A stretch of 64,000 nucleotides of DNA from Streptomyces sp. SJL17-4. GTDB lineage: Bacteria > Actinomycetota > Actinomycetes > Streptomycetales > Streptomycetaceae. Below are positions 1 through 13,229 of the stretch, in pieces. The position numbers were made by a program, and so were the translations under genes. Numbering within the stretch: position 1 is the first letter of the stretch; each line of letters begins with the position of its first letter. The DNA is taken from positions 4,375,501 through 4,439,500 of the forward strand of contig NZ_CP104578.1 of the NCBI RefSeq assembly GCF_036826855.1, read 5' to 3'. The notes under the pieces are model-generated. The model worked only from the letters and a program-made list of their open reading frames with translations. It did no database searches and was not told the origin of the DNA.

Positions 1-129
1 GAACGGCTCGCGGAGCTGGTGGCGGGCGGCGAGCAGGTCCTGGTGACAGCCGCTGTGGACGACGACGTGCCGGGGGTCCTCGCGGGGACGCGGTACCAGG
101 TGGCCGGAGGGACGGTGGAGCGCGTATGA
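1..129 (+). CDS. recF: RecF, C-terminal end (partial)
   Basis: Reading frame open from the window edge for 42 codons to TGA at 127-129. The visible tail ([27 protein letters not shown]...) fits the C-terminus of RecF, the SMC-like ATPase that loads RecA at gaps. The strongest support is context: it lies immediately upstream of dciA and gyrB, as in the actinobacterial dnaA-dnaN-recF-dciA-gyrB-gyrA block, and its stop overlaps the ATG of the next gene (ATGA), implying translational coupling. The ATPase domain is outside the window, so identity rests on the tail and synteny. Confidence 0.8.
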   Translation, partial: ERLAELVAGGEQVLVTAAVDDDVPGVLAGTRYQVAGGTVERV

Positions 130-689
130 GCGAGGAAAACCTTCCCCAGCCTGTGGATACTCCTGCGGCGCCGTCCGTTCCCGAACCCTCCGGGGTGGAT
201 CTCGCGCGGGTCGCGCTGCGCGCCGCCAAGGAGCAGGCGAAGGCCAGGGGCGCGGCCGCCCAGCAGAAGAAGCAGGCCCGGCGCGGGGGCGGTCTGCGCT
301 CCGGCGCGCGCGCCGACGGGCGTGACCCGATGGCGCTCGGCGCCGCGATCAACCGACTGATCACCGAGCGGGGCTGGGAGACGCCGGCGGCGGTCGGCGG
401 GGTCATGGGCCGCTGGCCGCAGATCGTCGGCGAGGACCTGGCGAAGCACTGCGTACCGGTGAGGTTCGACGACGAGCCGGACGCGCGGGTGCTGACCGTG
501 CAGTGCGACTCGACGGCGTGGGCCACGCAGCTGCGTCTCCTCGCGCCGACGCTGGTGGCGCGGCTCAACGAGGACCTCGGTCACGGCACCGTGCGGATGA
601 TCAAGGTGCTGGGGCCGGGCGGGCCCCGGCGGGGGTACGGGCCGCTGCGGGCACCGGGGTCCGTGGGACCCGGAGATACCTACGGGTAG
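126..689 (+). CDS. dciA: DciA-type DUF721 replication protein
   Basis: 187 aa. DciA is the ancestral bacterial factor that interacts with and helps load the DnaB replicative helicase. The N-terminal third is low in complexity and rich in Lys, Arg and Ala (about residues 25-65). The DUF721 domain follows (about 73-165), with [13 protein letters not shown], a central [13 protein letters not shown] and [18 protein letters not shown]. The start overlaps the recF stop by four bases, so the two are probably co-translated. Position between recF and gyrB is the standard actinobacterial place. The codon stretch at 154-162 contains TGTGGATAC, one base from a DnaA box, which may be chance. Confidence 0.88.
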   Translation: MSEENLPQPVDTPAAPSVPEPSGVDLARVALRAAKEQAKARGAAAQQKKQARRGGGLRSGARADGRDPMALGAAINRLITERGWETPAAVGGVMGRWPQIVGEDLAKHCVPVRFDDEPDARVLTVQCDSTAWATQLRLLAPTLVARLNEDLGHGTVRMIKVLGPGGPRRGYGPLRAPGSVGPGDTYG

Positions 690-2963
<2,274 letters not shown>

Positions 2964-3004
2964 GTCGGTCTCAGCTGACCGTACGAAAGGACTGACGACC
3001 AGCA

Positions 3005-5635
<2,631 letters not shown>

Positions 5636-5639
5636 GAGC

Positions 5640-6308
5640 GTGAGTGGAGCCACGGGCGCCGGATCGGCGGCTGCCGGAGCTTCTGCCGGTGCTGGAGCGA
5701 ACGGCGCCCGTGGCCCCGCCACGGACTCCCAGGGGGTTGCGGTGACGGACACTCGGGGGCAGCAGCCCTCGTACGAGACCTACAACGGGCCACTGCCCGG
5801 CGAGCGCCCCGGTGCGCAGCAGCCGGGCGGGCCCTACCACCCGCCGCAGGCGTACGGCGCTCCGGCGCCGGGCGGCACGGCGGGCGGTCAGACCGGCGCC
5901 GTGCGCCGGCCGCGTACGGGGGCCCGCACGACGCCCCGTACGCGCAAGGCGCGGCTGCGGGTGGCCAAGGCCGACCCGTGGTCGGTGATGAAGGTGAGCT
6001 TCCTGCTCTCCATCGCGCTGGGCATCTGCACGGTCGTCGCAGCGGCGGTGCTGTGGATGGTCATGGACGCCATGGGCGTCTTCTCGACGGTCGGCGGCAC
6101 GATCAGCGAGGCCACGGGCTCGAACGAGTCCAACGGCTTCGATCTGCAGTCGTTCCTGTCGCTGCCGCGGGTGCTGATGTTCACCTCGGTGATCGCCGTG
6201 ATCGACGTGGTCCTGATGACCGCGCTGGCCACGCTGGGCGCCTTCATCTACAACCTGTCGGCCGGCTTCGTGGGCGGCGTGGAGCTCACGCTCGCCGAGG
6301 ACGAGTGA
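5640..6308 (+). CDS. DUF3566 two-helix membrane protein
   Basis: 222 aa from GTG 5640, one base after the gyrA stop region (TAA 5633-5635). The first 110 residues are disordered, rich in Gly, Ala and Pro. Then come two predicted membrane helices: VSFLLSIALGICTVVAAAVLWMV and VLMFTSVIAVIDVVLMTALATLGAF, followed by NLSAGFVGGVELTLAEDE, the conserved end of the DUF3566 family. A protein of this kind follows gyrA in most actinobacteria; its function is unknown. Tight spacing suggests it is in the gyrBA transcript. Confidence 0.85.
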   Translation: MSGATGAGSAAAGASAGAGANGARGPATDSQGVAVTDTRGQQPSYETYNGPLPGERPGAQQPGGPYHPPQAYGAPAPGGTAGGQTGAVRRPRTGARTTPRTRKARLRVAKADPWSVMKVSFLLSIALGICTVVAAAVLWMVMDAMGVFSTVGGTISEATGSNESNGFDLQSFLSLPRVLMFTSVIAVIDVVLMTALATLGAFIYNLSAGFVGGVELTLAEDE

Positions 6309-6348
6309 CGGGCGAGTGACCTGCGAGGGGGCCGGTCGGTTACCGATT

Positions 6349-6377
6349 TTGGGACTGGCCCCCCTGTGCGCTAATGT
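6349..6377 (+). promoter_or_regulatory. Candidate tRNA-Ile promoter
   Basis: TTGGGA (6349-6354) and TAATGT (6372-6377) are separated by 17 bases, close to the consensus for principal-sigma promoters. The -10 box lies about 40 bases before the tRNA, a usual spacing for a tRNA leader. Confidence 0.55.
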
Positions 6378-6417
6378 TCAGGAGTCAGCGCGCGGGACAC
6401 ACACCGCAGAGCGCGGC

Positions 6418-6491
6418 GGGGCTATAGCTCAGTTGGTTAGAGCGCATCCCTGATAAGGATGAGGCCACAGGTTCAAATCCTGTTAGCCCCA
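6418..6491 (+). tRNA. tRNA-Ile(GAT)
   Basis: 74-nt cloverleaf. Acceptor GGGGCTA (6418-6424) pairs with TAGCCCC (6484-6490). The T-arm contains GTTCAAAT and the anticodon GAT is at 6452-6454. The 3' CCA is not encoded (ACA follows). tRNA-Ile after gyrA is a conserved actinobacterial arrangement. Confidence 0.97.
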
Positions 6492-6499
6492 CAGTATCG

Positions 6500-6540
6500 A
6501 TCGACCCGGACGGTTCCTCCGTCCGGGTCGATTTGTTTGT
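6500..6540 (+). terminator. Intrinsic terminator after tRNA-Ile
   Basis: 14-bp perfect stem, 6500-6513 pairing with 6519-6532, with loop TTCCT, followed by TTGTTTGT. An unusually classical Rho-independent terminator for this GC content. Confidence 0.85.
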
Positions 6541-6648
6541 TCCGGGGCTCCGGGATGTTTGAACCTCGCACAGGTCACCGATCGGTATCGGTCGATGTGT
6601 AGAGTGGGCGTCAGAACCTCCTACGTCAACGAAAGACGAGGTCGCGCG

Positions 6649-6783
6649 GTGAAGAAGCTTCTCCTGGTCGCACTGGCCGCCATCGGCGGACTCCTCGTGT
6701 ACCGCCAGATCCAGGCGGATCGCGCCGAGCAGGATCTGTGGACGGAGGCGACCGACTCCGTGCCCGCAGGTTCCGGTGTCTGA
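6649..6783 (+). CDS. DLW-39 family micro-protein
   Basis: 44 aa from GTG 6649; a GACGAGG Shine-Dalgarno sequence is at about 6635-6641. The sequence starts with a short hydrophobic helix (KKLLLVALAAIGGLLVYRQI) followed by QADRAEQDLWTEA, containing the DLW motif that names this actinobacterial family. Probably a single-span membrane peptide with its C-terminus in the cytoplasm. Function unknown. A longer frame from 6559 exists but lacks a better ribosome site. Confidence 0.8.
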   Translation: MKKLLLVALAAIGGLLVYRQIQADRAEQDLWTEATDSVPAGSGV

Positions 6784-6803
6784 GACGAAAACCGTCTGTG
6801 GGT

Positions 6804-6838
6804 GAAGCCCCGGCCGCGCGAGAGCGGGCCGGGGCTTC
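6804..6838. terminator. Hairpin after DLW-39 gene
   Basis: GAAGCCCCGGCC (6804-6815) pairs with GGCCGGGGCTTC (6827-6838), a 12-bp stem with an 11-base loop, followed by GCTTTG. Confidence 0.65.
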
Positions 6839-6887
6839 GCTTTGCCTGAGCAAATTGTCGACTTGCTTAAGTGAAGAGGAGGAGCGG

Positions 6888-8168
6888 GTGAAGACGCAGG
6901 CCGGCACCTGCCGGAGGGCGGGGGCCCTGATCACGGCGGCCGCGGCGGTGGGAGCGGTGGTGGCGCTTCCCGGGCAGGCGGTGGCTGCCGGGGGCGCGAT
7001 CCCGCCGTACACCTTCGACAGCTCGGCCCAGCGCATCCAGGGCGCAGCATCGAGCTCGGACGCCGTGGAGCTGCAGACCGGGCAGACCTACCGCGACACG
7101 CTCAAGAAGAACGGCAAGGTCTACTACCGGGTCAACCTCGACCGGCAGAACGCGTACGTCTCCGTCGTCGCCGTACCCAAGGCCGGCGGCAAGGTCGAGT
7201 ACGGCGACGGCTTCAAGGTCAGCATGCAGGACGGCTCCGGCACCGAATGCGGCGACCAGCAGGCGAACTTCTCCTCCAGCGAGTACACCCGGCCGCTCGC
7301 CGCCTACGCCCGCCGCATCGTCGACGGGGACAGCTCCACCTGCCGGCGCGCCGGCGCCCATTACGTCCTCGTCGAGCGCGAGTCGAAGGCGAGCACGGAC
7401 GACTGGGAGCTGGAGATCCGCTACGCGTCCGAGCCCGTGCTGAAGAAGGCCGGCCCGACCGAACTCCCCGAGGTGTGGGCCTCCGGCACGCCCGGGCCGC
7501 CCGCGGGCGGCCCGCAGCCGCGCCAGGGCGGCTCCGGCGTCCACGACGCCACCTCGCTGACGCAGGGCGAGTGGCGGTCCGACATCCGGCCCGGCCAGAC
7601 GCTCTTCTACCGGGTGCCCGTCGACTGGGGACAGCAGCTCTTCGCCACCGCCGAACTCGGCAGCAGCGCCACCGGCGACGAGTACATCGGCCACGCCCTG
7701 GTCCTCTCCCTGGAGAACCCCGCGCTCGGACATGTCGACGAGAACACCGTCAGCTACAGCGGGAAGCCCTCGACGCTCGCGCTCGACGCGCTGCGGCCGG
7801 TGGCCCACGAGAACCGCAGGTCCTACGACGAGGCCACCAGCGGCATGCGGTTCGCCGGCTGGTACTACCTGTCGGCCACGCTCAACCCGGAGATGGCCAA
7901 GGAGTACGGGGACAAGCCGGTGCCGCTGACCCTGCGGGTCTCGCTTCGGGGCAGCGCGAAGCCGGGGCCCGGGTACGACGGGGACCCCGGGCAGTTCAGC
8001 GTGACCGCCGACGACAAGGAGGCGGCGGAGAAGGGCGCCTCCGGGGCGCGGGCGGCGGAGCGGAGCGACGCCATGCGGGTCGTCGCGGCGGCCGGGATCG
8101 GCAGCGGGACGGTCCTGCTGCTTGGACTCGGCGGATGGACGCTGGTGGCGCGGAGGCGGGCGGCGTAG
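6888..8168 (+). CDS. Secreted, C-terminally membrane-anchored protein
   Basis: 426 aa from GTG 6888, preceded by GAGGAGGAG. A signal peptide is clear (RRAGALITAAAAVGAVVALPGQAVAA, probable cut after AVAA near residue 35). The mature part has two similar-looking segments: VELQTGQTYRDTLKKNGKVYYRVNL and LTQGEWRSDIRPGQTLFYRVPVDW, suggesting a duplicated beta-sandwich module. It ends with a transmembrane helix (GTVLLLGLGGWTLVA) and RRRAA, so it is held in the membrane with the bulk outside. No sortase motif is visible. No function recognised; the gene is convergent with the kinase at 8211. Confidence 0.8.
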   Translation: MKTQAGTCRRAGALITAAAAVGAVVALPGQAVAAGGAIPPYTFDSSAQRIQGAASSSDAVELQTGQTYRDTLKKNGKVYYRVNLDRQNAYVSVVAVPKAGGKVEYGDGFKVSMQDGSGTECGDQQANFSSSEYTRPLAAYARRIVDGDSSTCRRAGAHYVLVERESKASTDDWELEIRYASEPVLKKAGPTELPEVWASGTPGPPAGGPQPRQGGSGVHDATSLTQGEWRSDIRPGQTLFYRVPVDWGQQLFATAELGSSATGDEYIGHALVLSLENPALGHVDENTVSYSGKPSTLALDALRPVAHENRRSYDEATSGMRFAGWYYLSATLNPEMAKEYGDKPVPLTLRVSLRGSAKPGPGYDGDPGQFSVTADDKEAAEKGASGARAAERSDAMRVVAAAGIGSGTVLLLGLGGWTLVARRRAA

Positions 8169-8210
8169 GCGGGACGGGGCGGCGTGGGGCGGCGTCCGCC
8201 TCGGTGGGGC

Positions 8211-9692
8211 TCAGGTCTGCGCGAGGGCCCAGAAGCCGACCGCGAAGCAGACCAGCGCGAGCAGCAGGACCGGGATCGTCACCTTCGGGGGCGGTCCCGG
8301 TCGGCGTACCGGGGCAGGGGCCGTGGGCCTCGCAAGGCCCGGCACGGGGGCCGTGGGCGTCGCAGGGCCCGGCACGGGGGCAGGGTGCTGCGCGGGAACC
8401 TGAAGGGGGTGAGCGGTGTATGGATGAGTAGGGGCTTGTTCGTACGGCACCGCCGAGGTCGGTGCACGGTCGAAGGAGGGAGTCGGGTGGCCGACCGGCG
8501 GGGGCAGGTGGAAGCTGCCCGTCTCGGAGGGTCCGGGCAGCGGCGCGGGAGCCGCGGCCGGGGCGGCGAGCGGGGCGGTGGCCGGGGTGGTGGCCGGGGT
8601 GACCGGGTGCTGGGGCTGGTAGTACGGCTGTGGGGGCTGCTGTGGGGGCAGCTGTTGGGGCGGTACGGGTGTGGCGGCGGGCGTCGGTGCGGCACCGGGT
8701 GCGGCGGGCGTGGAGGCGCTCGTGGAGGCGGCGCCCTGGGCGGCCGTGGCCGTGCCGGCGGCGGGGCCAGCGGTGCCGACGGGGGCAGCGGTGTCGGTGG
8801 GGCCGTTCGGGCCCTGGGGGCCCTGGGGGCCGAAGCCGGGCGGCAGGGGGCCGAGTTGGTCGAAGATCTCGACCGGCTCCTCGTCGGGGCGCGGCTCGGG
8901 AAGCATGTCCACGGCGGCGGTCAGGGCCTTGCGCGCGCCCGTGGCCGTCCGGAAGCGGGCCTGCGGATCGGGCTGCAGCAGACCGGCGAGCACCTGCCAC
9001 AGGGGCTCCGGGACGCCCTCGGGGGCGCCGGGAGTGCCGTGCGTGAGGAAATGCTCGACCAGGGCCTGCGAGTCCGGCTTGCGGCCCTGGAGCAGATAGA
9101 GGGCGACCAGGCCGACGGCGAAGAGGTCCGCGGTGAAGTCGGGTTCGGCGCCGAGGAGCTGCTCGGGAGCGAAGTACCCCGGCGTCCCGACCACGTAGTC
9201 GGTCTCGGTGAGACGGGGCTCACCCTTGCGCATGGAGATGCCGAAGTCGGACAGCCTCAGATGCGGCCGCCCGGTCCCGGTGACGTCCATGAGGATGTTC
9301 GCGGGCTTGATGTCGCGGTGCACGACCCCCTCGGCGTGCACCGTGGCCAGGCCCGAGAGCAGCTGGTCGAGCAGGATGCAGACGAACCGGGGCGGCAGCG
9401 CGCCGTAGTCGCCGATGACGTGCGCCAGAGAGCCGCCGGCGACCAGGTCCATGGTGAACAGGACCTTGTCGTCGTCGGCGGCCCAGCTGGCCGGGGCGAG
9501 GACGTGCGGATGATCGATCCGCAGCGCCTGCTCGCGGACGAAGCGGAGCAGCGTGTGCGCGTCGCTCTGCAGGAGCACCTTCGCCGCCACATAGCGGCGG
9601 CGACGGTGGTCCCAGGCGCGCCACACGGCGCCCGCCCCGCCCCGTCCGATCGGGTCGACCAGCTCGTACCGACCAGCGAAAACCTCACCCAT
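8211..9692 (-). CDS. Ser/Thr protein kinase with proline-rich tail and TM anchor
   Basis: 493 aa Hanks-type kinase. Glycine loop GRGGAGAV at about 16-23, ATP-binding Lys38 (VAAKVLL), catalytic Asp127 in HRDIKPAN, and SDFGIS as the DFG motif. After the kinase domain (about 1-270) come some 200 residues of Pro/Ala/Gln-rich linker, then a transmembrane helix at the very C-terminus (VTIPVLLLALVCFAVGFWALAQT). No extracellular sensor domain remains outside, unlike PknB. It lies 61 bases downstream of the HTH gene at 9754 and is probably co-transcribed with it; that regulator may be its substrate (inference). Confidence 0.92.
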   Translation of the reverse strand: MGEVFAGRYELVDPIGRGGAGAVWRAWDHRRRRYVAAKVLLQSDAHTLLRFVREQALRIDHPHVLAPASWAADDDKVLFTMDLVAGGSLAHVIGDYGALPPRFVCILLDQLLSGLATVHAEGVVHRDIKPANILMDVTGTGRPHLRLSDFGISMRKGEPRLTETDYVVGTPGYFAPEQLLGAEPDFTADLFAVGLVALYLLQGRKPDSQALVEHFLTHGTPGAPEGVPEPLWQVLAGLLQPDPQARFRTATGARKALTAAVDMLPEPRPDEEPVEIFDQLGPLPPGFGPQGPQGPNGPTDTAAPVGTAGPAAGTATAAQGAASTSASTPAAPGAAPTPAATPVPPQQLPPQQPPQPYYQPQHPVTPATTPATAPLAAPAAAPAPLPGPSETGSFHLPPPVGHPTPSFDRAPTSAVPYEQAPTHPYTAHPLQVPAQHPAPVPGPATPTAPVPGLARPTAPAPVRRPGPPPKVTIPVLLLALVCFAVGFWALAQT

Positions 9693-9753
9693 CGTGCTGT
9701 GTCCGCTCCCCGTTGCTTCGTCTGTCGGCGATGCCGGCCGGCTGCCGACCGCG

Positions 9754-10302
9754 TCAGTTCTGGTGCGACTCGTAGTGCGCGACCGCGTCCGCGGTGCGCC
9801 CCGCGCCGTACACCCGGAGGAACTCTGCCAGTTCCGGGTGGGCCGGGGCGAGGGAGTCGGCGGCGTCGATGATGTCGCCCGCCGCGGCTACGGAGCGCAG
9901 CAGCGACTGGATCTCGCGGACCACCCGGCGGACGGTAGGAGCGCCCGAACCGGTGGCCGGCTGACCGGTGCTGGTGAGGACGGAGCCGCCCTGCGACTTC
10001 TTCACCTCGTCCATCCGGTCGGTGGCCTCGGCGGCGCTGACGGTGCCGTCGGCGACCTGTACGGCGAGCTCCTGGAGCGCCTGGACGCGCTGGACGACGG
10101 CCGGGTTCCCGATCTTGGCCCGCTGGCCGCTCATCAGCTGGGACAGCATGGGCGCGGACAATCCCAGCACGGCCGCGAGCCTGGCCTGGTTGAGTCCGAG
10201 ATCGTCGATCAGCCGACGGAAGAGCGCCCCCAGTGGCTCTCCGTACCAACTGCGCTGAAGCTCTCTGGCTCGCGCCGTGGCTTCCTGCTGCGCTGCGTCC
10301 AT
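9754..10302 (-). CDS. HTH DNA-binding protein
   Basis: 182 aa. ATG 10302 has GGGGAGAAGAA directly upstream. An XRE/Cro-like helix-turn-helix is visible at about residues 28-62 (GALFRRLIDDLGLNQARLAAVLGLSAPMLSQLMSGQRAKI). The rest is helical, with APTVRRVVREIQSLLRSVAAAGDIIDAADSLAPAHPELAEFLRVYGAGRTADAVAHY, a streptomycete-specific C-terminal region. It lies just upstream of the Ser/Thr kinase gene on the same strand. Target unknown. Confidence 0.82.
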   Translation of the reverse strand: MDAAQQEATARARELQRSWYGEPLGALFRRLIDDLGLNQARLAAVLGLSAPMLSQLMSGQRAKIGNPAVVQRVQALQELAVQVADGTVSAAEATDRMDEVKKSQGGSVLTSTGQPATGSGAPTVRRVVREIQSLLRSVAAAGDIIDAADSLAPAHPELAEFLRVYGAGRTADAVAHYESHQN

Positions 10303-10430
10303 TTCTTCTCCCCATCCCTCGGTTCGCCACTGCGAACCTCGATCAGCATCTTACGGAGAGTGGTCGCCGACCGGGAGTCCCAATCCTTTTGCCGGACATG
10401 GGGGGTGACCCGGTACGCTGTTCTCGTTCC

Positions 10431-10503
10431 GGGGCCTTAGCTCAGTTGGTAGAGCGCTGTCTTTGCATGGCAGATGTCAGGGGTTCGACTCCCCTAGGCT
10501 CCA
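10431..10503 (+). tRNA. tRNA-Ala(TGC)
   Basis: 73-nt cloverleaf. Acceptor GGGGCCT (10431-10437) pairs with AGGCTCC with one G-U. Anticodon stem CTGTC/GGCAG; anticodon TGC at 10464-10466. CCA is not encoded. A possible -35 TTGCCG (10389-10394) and -10 TACGCT (10414-10419) lie upstream, with a long 19-base spacer. Confidence 0.96.
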
Positions 10504-10510
10504 CGAAAAG

Positions 10511-10550
10511 CACCCCCTGTGAACTGCGAAAACGCAGCTCACAGGGGGTG
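10511..10550. terminator. Hairpin after tRNA-Ala
   Basis: An 18-bp stem with one mismatch: CACCCCCTGTGAACTGCG at 10511-10528 pairs with 10533-10550, loop AAAA, then TTTCG. It sits between tRNA-Ala and the convergent ridA gene. Confidence 0.85.
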
Positions 10551-10554
10551 TTTC

Positions 10555-10574
10555 GCATGCCGGCGCCGGCATGC
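10555..10574. repeat. 20-bp perfect palindrome
   Basis: GCATGCCGGCGCCGGCATGC reads the same on both strands, with no loop. It lies just past the ridA stop, so it probably forms part of the convergent terminator. The mechanism is inferred. Confidence 0.7.
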
Positions 10575-10586
10575 GCGCCAGGCTGA

Positions 10587-11003
10587 TCAGTGCTCCCGGA
10601 CGAGTCCGATGGCCTCGATCTCGATCATCCAATCGGGGTCGGCGAGCGACGAGACCTCCACGAACGACTCCGCGAGATGCGGCTTGTCCGGGAAGTGTTC
10701 GGCGCGCAGCTTGGCGAAGACGTCCTGCCGCGTGATGTCGGTGACGAAGACGGTCGCCTTGACCACGTCGGAGAGGCTGGACCCGGCGTTCGTCAGGACC
10801 GTCGACAGATTGGCGAGCGCCTGGCGGGCCTGGGCCTCGAAGTCCCCGGCACCGACCGTCGCCCCCTGGGCGTCGATCGGGGCCTGGCCCGAGGTGAAGA
10901 CCAGGTTTCCGACGCGGATGCCGAGCGAGATCCCGGCCGACTCGTACCAGTCGGGTTCCGCGGAGACACGTACGCGCTCGACAGCCGGCTGCGGTGTGGA
11001 CAT
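10587..11003 (-). CDS. RidA family protein
   Basis: 138 aa, the usual length for the YjgF/YER057c/UK114 (RidA) family. RidA proteins deaminate reactive enamine/imine intermediates produced by PLP enzymes. Visible: GNLVFTSGQAPIDAQG, FEAQARQALANLSTVLTNAGSSLSDVVKATVFVTDI and the C-terminal IEIEAIGLV. The usual C-terminal R-(V/T/A)-x-V-x-x-L-(P) motif is weaker here (ATVFVTDITRQDVFAKLRAEHF), so this may be a RidA paralogue with a different substrate. Single gene, facing tRNA-Ala. Confidence 0.88.
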   Translation of the reverse strand: MSTPQPAVERVRVSAEPDWYESAGISLGIRVGNLVFTSGQAPIDAQGATVGAGDFEAQARQALANLSTVLTNAGSSLSDVVKATVFVTDITRQDVFAKLRAEHFPDKPHLAESFVEVSSLADPDWMIEIEAIGLVREH

Positions 11004-11271
11004 CGTGCTGACACTCCCTCACAAGGCGCTGATACGGCGCCGGGTGGCCGTGACCGGCGCCGGCGTGATCCGTTCAGGACAGCCATGGGGTGCCGTGATC
11101 CATTCCCGTCCCGGGGAGCCCGCTGCTCCGGACGGGTGGTGTTCATCGGAAGAACTGCGCGACGGCGGCGACGTTCCGTGGAAATCGGGCGCGCATCCAC
11201 ATCATGAGGAAAGTACGTAAAGCGCGCAAACCGAAATGAACCATTCGAGAACGTCACGAAAGTGAGGGGCC
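11004..11271. other. Intergenic region ridA / DUF6344
   Basis: 268 bases between two divergently read genes. It must hold promoters for both. I see no convincing -35/-10 pair or gene. GGCGCCGG-type short inverted repeats occur at 11038-11065. Confidence 0.4.
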
Positions 11272-11658
11272 ATGGCCACCGCCAAGGTCAAGCAGTTCTG
11301 GACCGCCTTCATCTCCGTCCTCTTCGCCCTGCTCGCCTCCGTCGGCCTGGCGGGCACCGCCGCCGCGACGCAGCAGCCCGCCGTCCAGCAGCCCGAGGAG
11401 CCGGTCGGCCCCGCCACGGCCGCACCCGTCGCCGGGGAGAAGCGGGCCGCACTCGCCTCCGTACCGGCGCAGCGGGCGCATCGGTGGCCGCTCGCGGGGG
11501 ACCGCTCCCTGCCGCCCACGATCAAGCAGCGCATCGCCGCCGAGGCCCACGGTTCCTCTCCCGCCAGCCGAAACCGTTCCACGGCCGGTGTGACCGCCGC
11601 GGCCGAGGGCGACGAGCCGGCCGCGCTGACGGAGCTGGCGCTCGCCGCGGCGGCGTAG
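11272..11658 (+). CDS. Small secreted DUF6344-type protein
   Basis: 128 aa. It begins with a signal sequence (KVKQFWTAFISVLFALLASVGLAGTAAA, cut near residue 33) and continues as a disordered Ala/Pro-rich peptide. It contains the conserved stretch WPLAGDRSLPPTIKQRIAAEAHGSSPASR, which I associate with the streptomycete DUF6344 family. A GTGAGGGGCC ribosome site precedes the ATG. Function unknown. The tail TAAAEGDEPAALTELALAAAA is low in complexity. Confidence 0.75.
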   Translation: MATAKVKQFWTAFISVLFALLASVGLAGTAAATQQPAVQQPEEPVGPATAAPVAGEKRAALASVPAQRAHRWPLAGDRSLPPTIKQRIAAEAHGSSPASRNRSTAGVTAAAEGDEPAALTELALAAAA

Positions 11659-11803
11659 GGCGCGGGGAGACGATGATGCGCACTCCCCACACCCGTACCC
11701 GCAGCTCCTCGTACGACGTCACCTTGTACGTCTCCGCTTCTTACGGCAGGGCCCCGGTAGCACCCGGTGAGACCTCGGCAGAACCCAGCGGTACCCCGAT
11801 CGG

Positions 11804-12514
11804 TCAGCGGCGCTCGTCGCGTTCGGCGGCCTCTTCGGCTGCGGCCGCGGCCTCGGCCTCGGACTCCTTGGCCGCCACCTCCGGGTCGAGGGCTTCCCCG
11901 CCCTCTTCGTAGGGCGACAGGACGACGCCCTCCTCAACCTCGGTGGCAGCGGGCGGTTCGACCAGCCAGTCGGGATTGGCCTGCTTGTCCCACCACTTCC
12001 AGGCGGCGAACGCGCCGCCGGCGAGAACGCCCAGGACCAAGAGGCCCTTGGCGAGGCGTCCGGCCCGTGCCCGACGCTCGTGCTTCCTCACGATCTTCTG
12101 GATTTCCTTCGGTGTCACCTGCCCGCGCAGCGCGGCCCAGGCGGCAGTGGAACGCGACCCGGCCTCCTCCAGGACGGGACCGGTCGCGGCGACCGCGTGC
12201 TCGACACGCGGAACGGTGTAATCGGCCGCCTGACGGCAGGCCCAGCGGGTCTTGACCGCCGCACGCTGTGCGGCCGCGTCGACCCGCGGCGGTACACGCG
12301 GTGCGACATACGAGTCGTACTGCGCACGAGCCTGCGCCCGTGCCTGATGAGCGGCCTTCGAGACCTTCGGCGCGATCAGCTCACGCGCCTCGTGGGCGTA
12401 GTGCGAGGCCTGGTCCTTGGCCGTGCCGGCGTACGGCGCCACCACTTCCGCGGCGTGCAGGACGCTCTCCTTCGCCGAATCTGACGCGGCGCGCACGCTG
12501 TCCATGCGGGTCAC
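11804..12514 (-). CDS. DUF5324 family membrane-associated protein
   Basis: 236 aa. The N-terminal 150 residues are an amphipathic Ala/Arg/Glu-rich helical region (SVRAASDSAKESVLHAAEVVAPYAGTAKDQASHYAHEAREL). A transmembrane helix follows (LAKGLLVLGVLAGGAFAAWKWW, about 162-183). The end is acidic and Ala/Glu-rich (SEAEAAAAAEEAAERDERR). This layout matches the actinobacterial DUF5324 family of unknown function. The ATG has a GAGGAGGAAT Shine-Dalgarno. It is divergent from the cyclophilin gene. Confidence 0.78.
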   Translation of the reverse strand: MTRMDSVRAASDSAKESVLHAAEVVAPYAGTAKDQASHYAHEARELIAPKVSKAAHQARAQARAQYDSYVAPRVPPRVDAAAQRAAVKTRWACRQAADYTVPRVEHAVAATGPVLEEAGSRSTAAWAALRGQVTPKEIQKIVRKHERRARAGRLAKGLLVLGVLAGGAFAAWKWWDKQANPDWLVEPPAATEVEEGVVLSPYEEGGEALDPEVAAKESEAEAAAAAEEAAERDERR

Positions 12515-12679
12515 GGGATTCCTCCTCCTCGGTGGCGACGATGTCGGTTTTTCACCTTTCCATCCTTTTCGGAATCATGCCCCCCGGAGCCAGGTACGGC
12601 ATGCGGGGTGGGCATCCGGGGCATGCGAGGATCGGACACGCCAGAGACAGACGTGACATGACGTGGACGGAAGGCGACC

Positions 12680-13207
12680 GTGGCCGAGCAGCTGTACGCG
12701 ATCCTCAAGACCAGCCTGGGTGACATCGAGGTGCGGCTGATGCCGTTCCACGCCCCGAAGACGGTCAGGAACTTCGTCGAGCTCGCCGGCGGTGAGCGCG
12801 AGTGGACGCACCCGGCGACCGGCACGGTCTCCTCGGACCCGCTCTACGACGGCACGGTCTTCCACCGGGTCATCAAGGGCTTCATGATCCAGGCCGGTGA
12901 CCCGCTGGGGAACGGCACGGGCGGTCCCGGCTACGAGTTCGCCGACGAGTTCCACCCGGAGCTCTTCTTCGACCGTCCCTACCTGCTGGCCATGGCCAAC
13001 GCCGGCCCGGGCACCAACGGCTCGCAGTTCTTCGTCACCGTCGCCCCCGCGACCTGGCTGAACCGCAAGCACACCATCTTCGGCGAGGTCGCGGACAAGG
13101 AGAGCCGGAAGGTCGTGGACGCGATCGCGGCCACCGCCACCGATCCGCACACCGAGCGGCCGCTCCAGGACGTGGTCATCGACTCCGTGGTGATCGAGAA
13201 GCGCTGA
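12680..13207 (+). CDS. Peptidyl-prolyl cis-trans isomerase, cyclophilin type
   Basis: 175 aa cytoplasmic cyclophilin that isomerises Xaa-Pro bonds. The GTG start at 12680 follows GGAAGG. Key active-site residues are visible: FHRVIKGFMIQAGDP (Arg and Phe/Met/Gln of the active site), GPGTNGSQFFVTV (the conserved Q-F) and LNRKHTIFGEV (substrate pocket, His). It has no signal peptide or membrane helix. The rhomboid gene begins 22 bases downstream, so the two are probably co-transcribed. Confidence 0.96.
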   Translation: MAEQLYAILKTSLGDIEVRLMPFHAPKTVRNFVELAGGEREWTHPATGTVSSDPLYDGTVFHRVIKGFMIQAGDPLGNGTGGPGYEFADEFHPELFFDRPYLLAMANAGPGTNGSQFFVTVAPATWLNRKHTIFGEVADKESRKVVDAIAATATDPHTERPLQDVVIDSVVIEKR

Positions 13208-13229
13208 GGCGGAAGGGACGGCACCTCTC

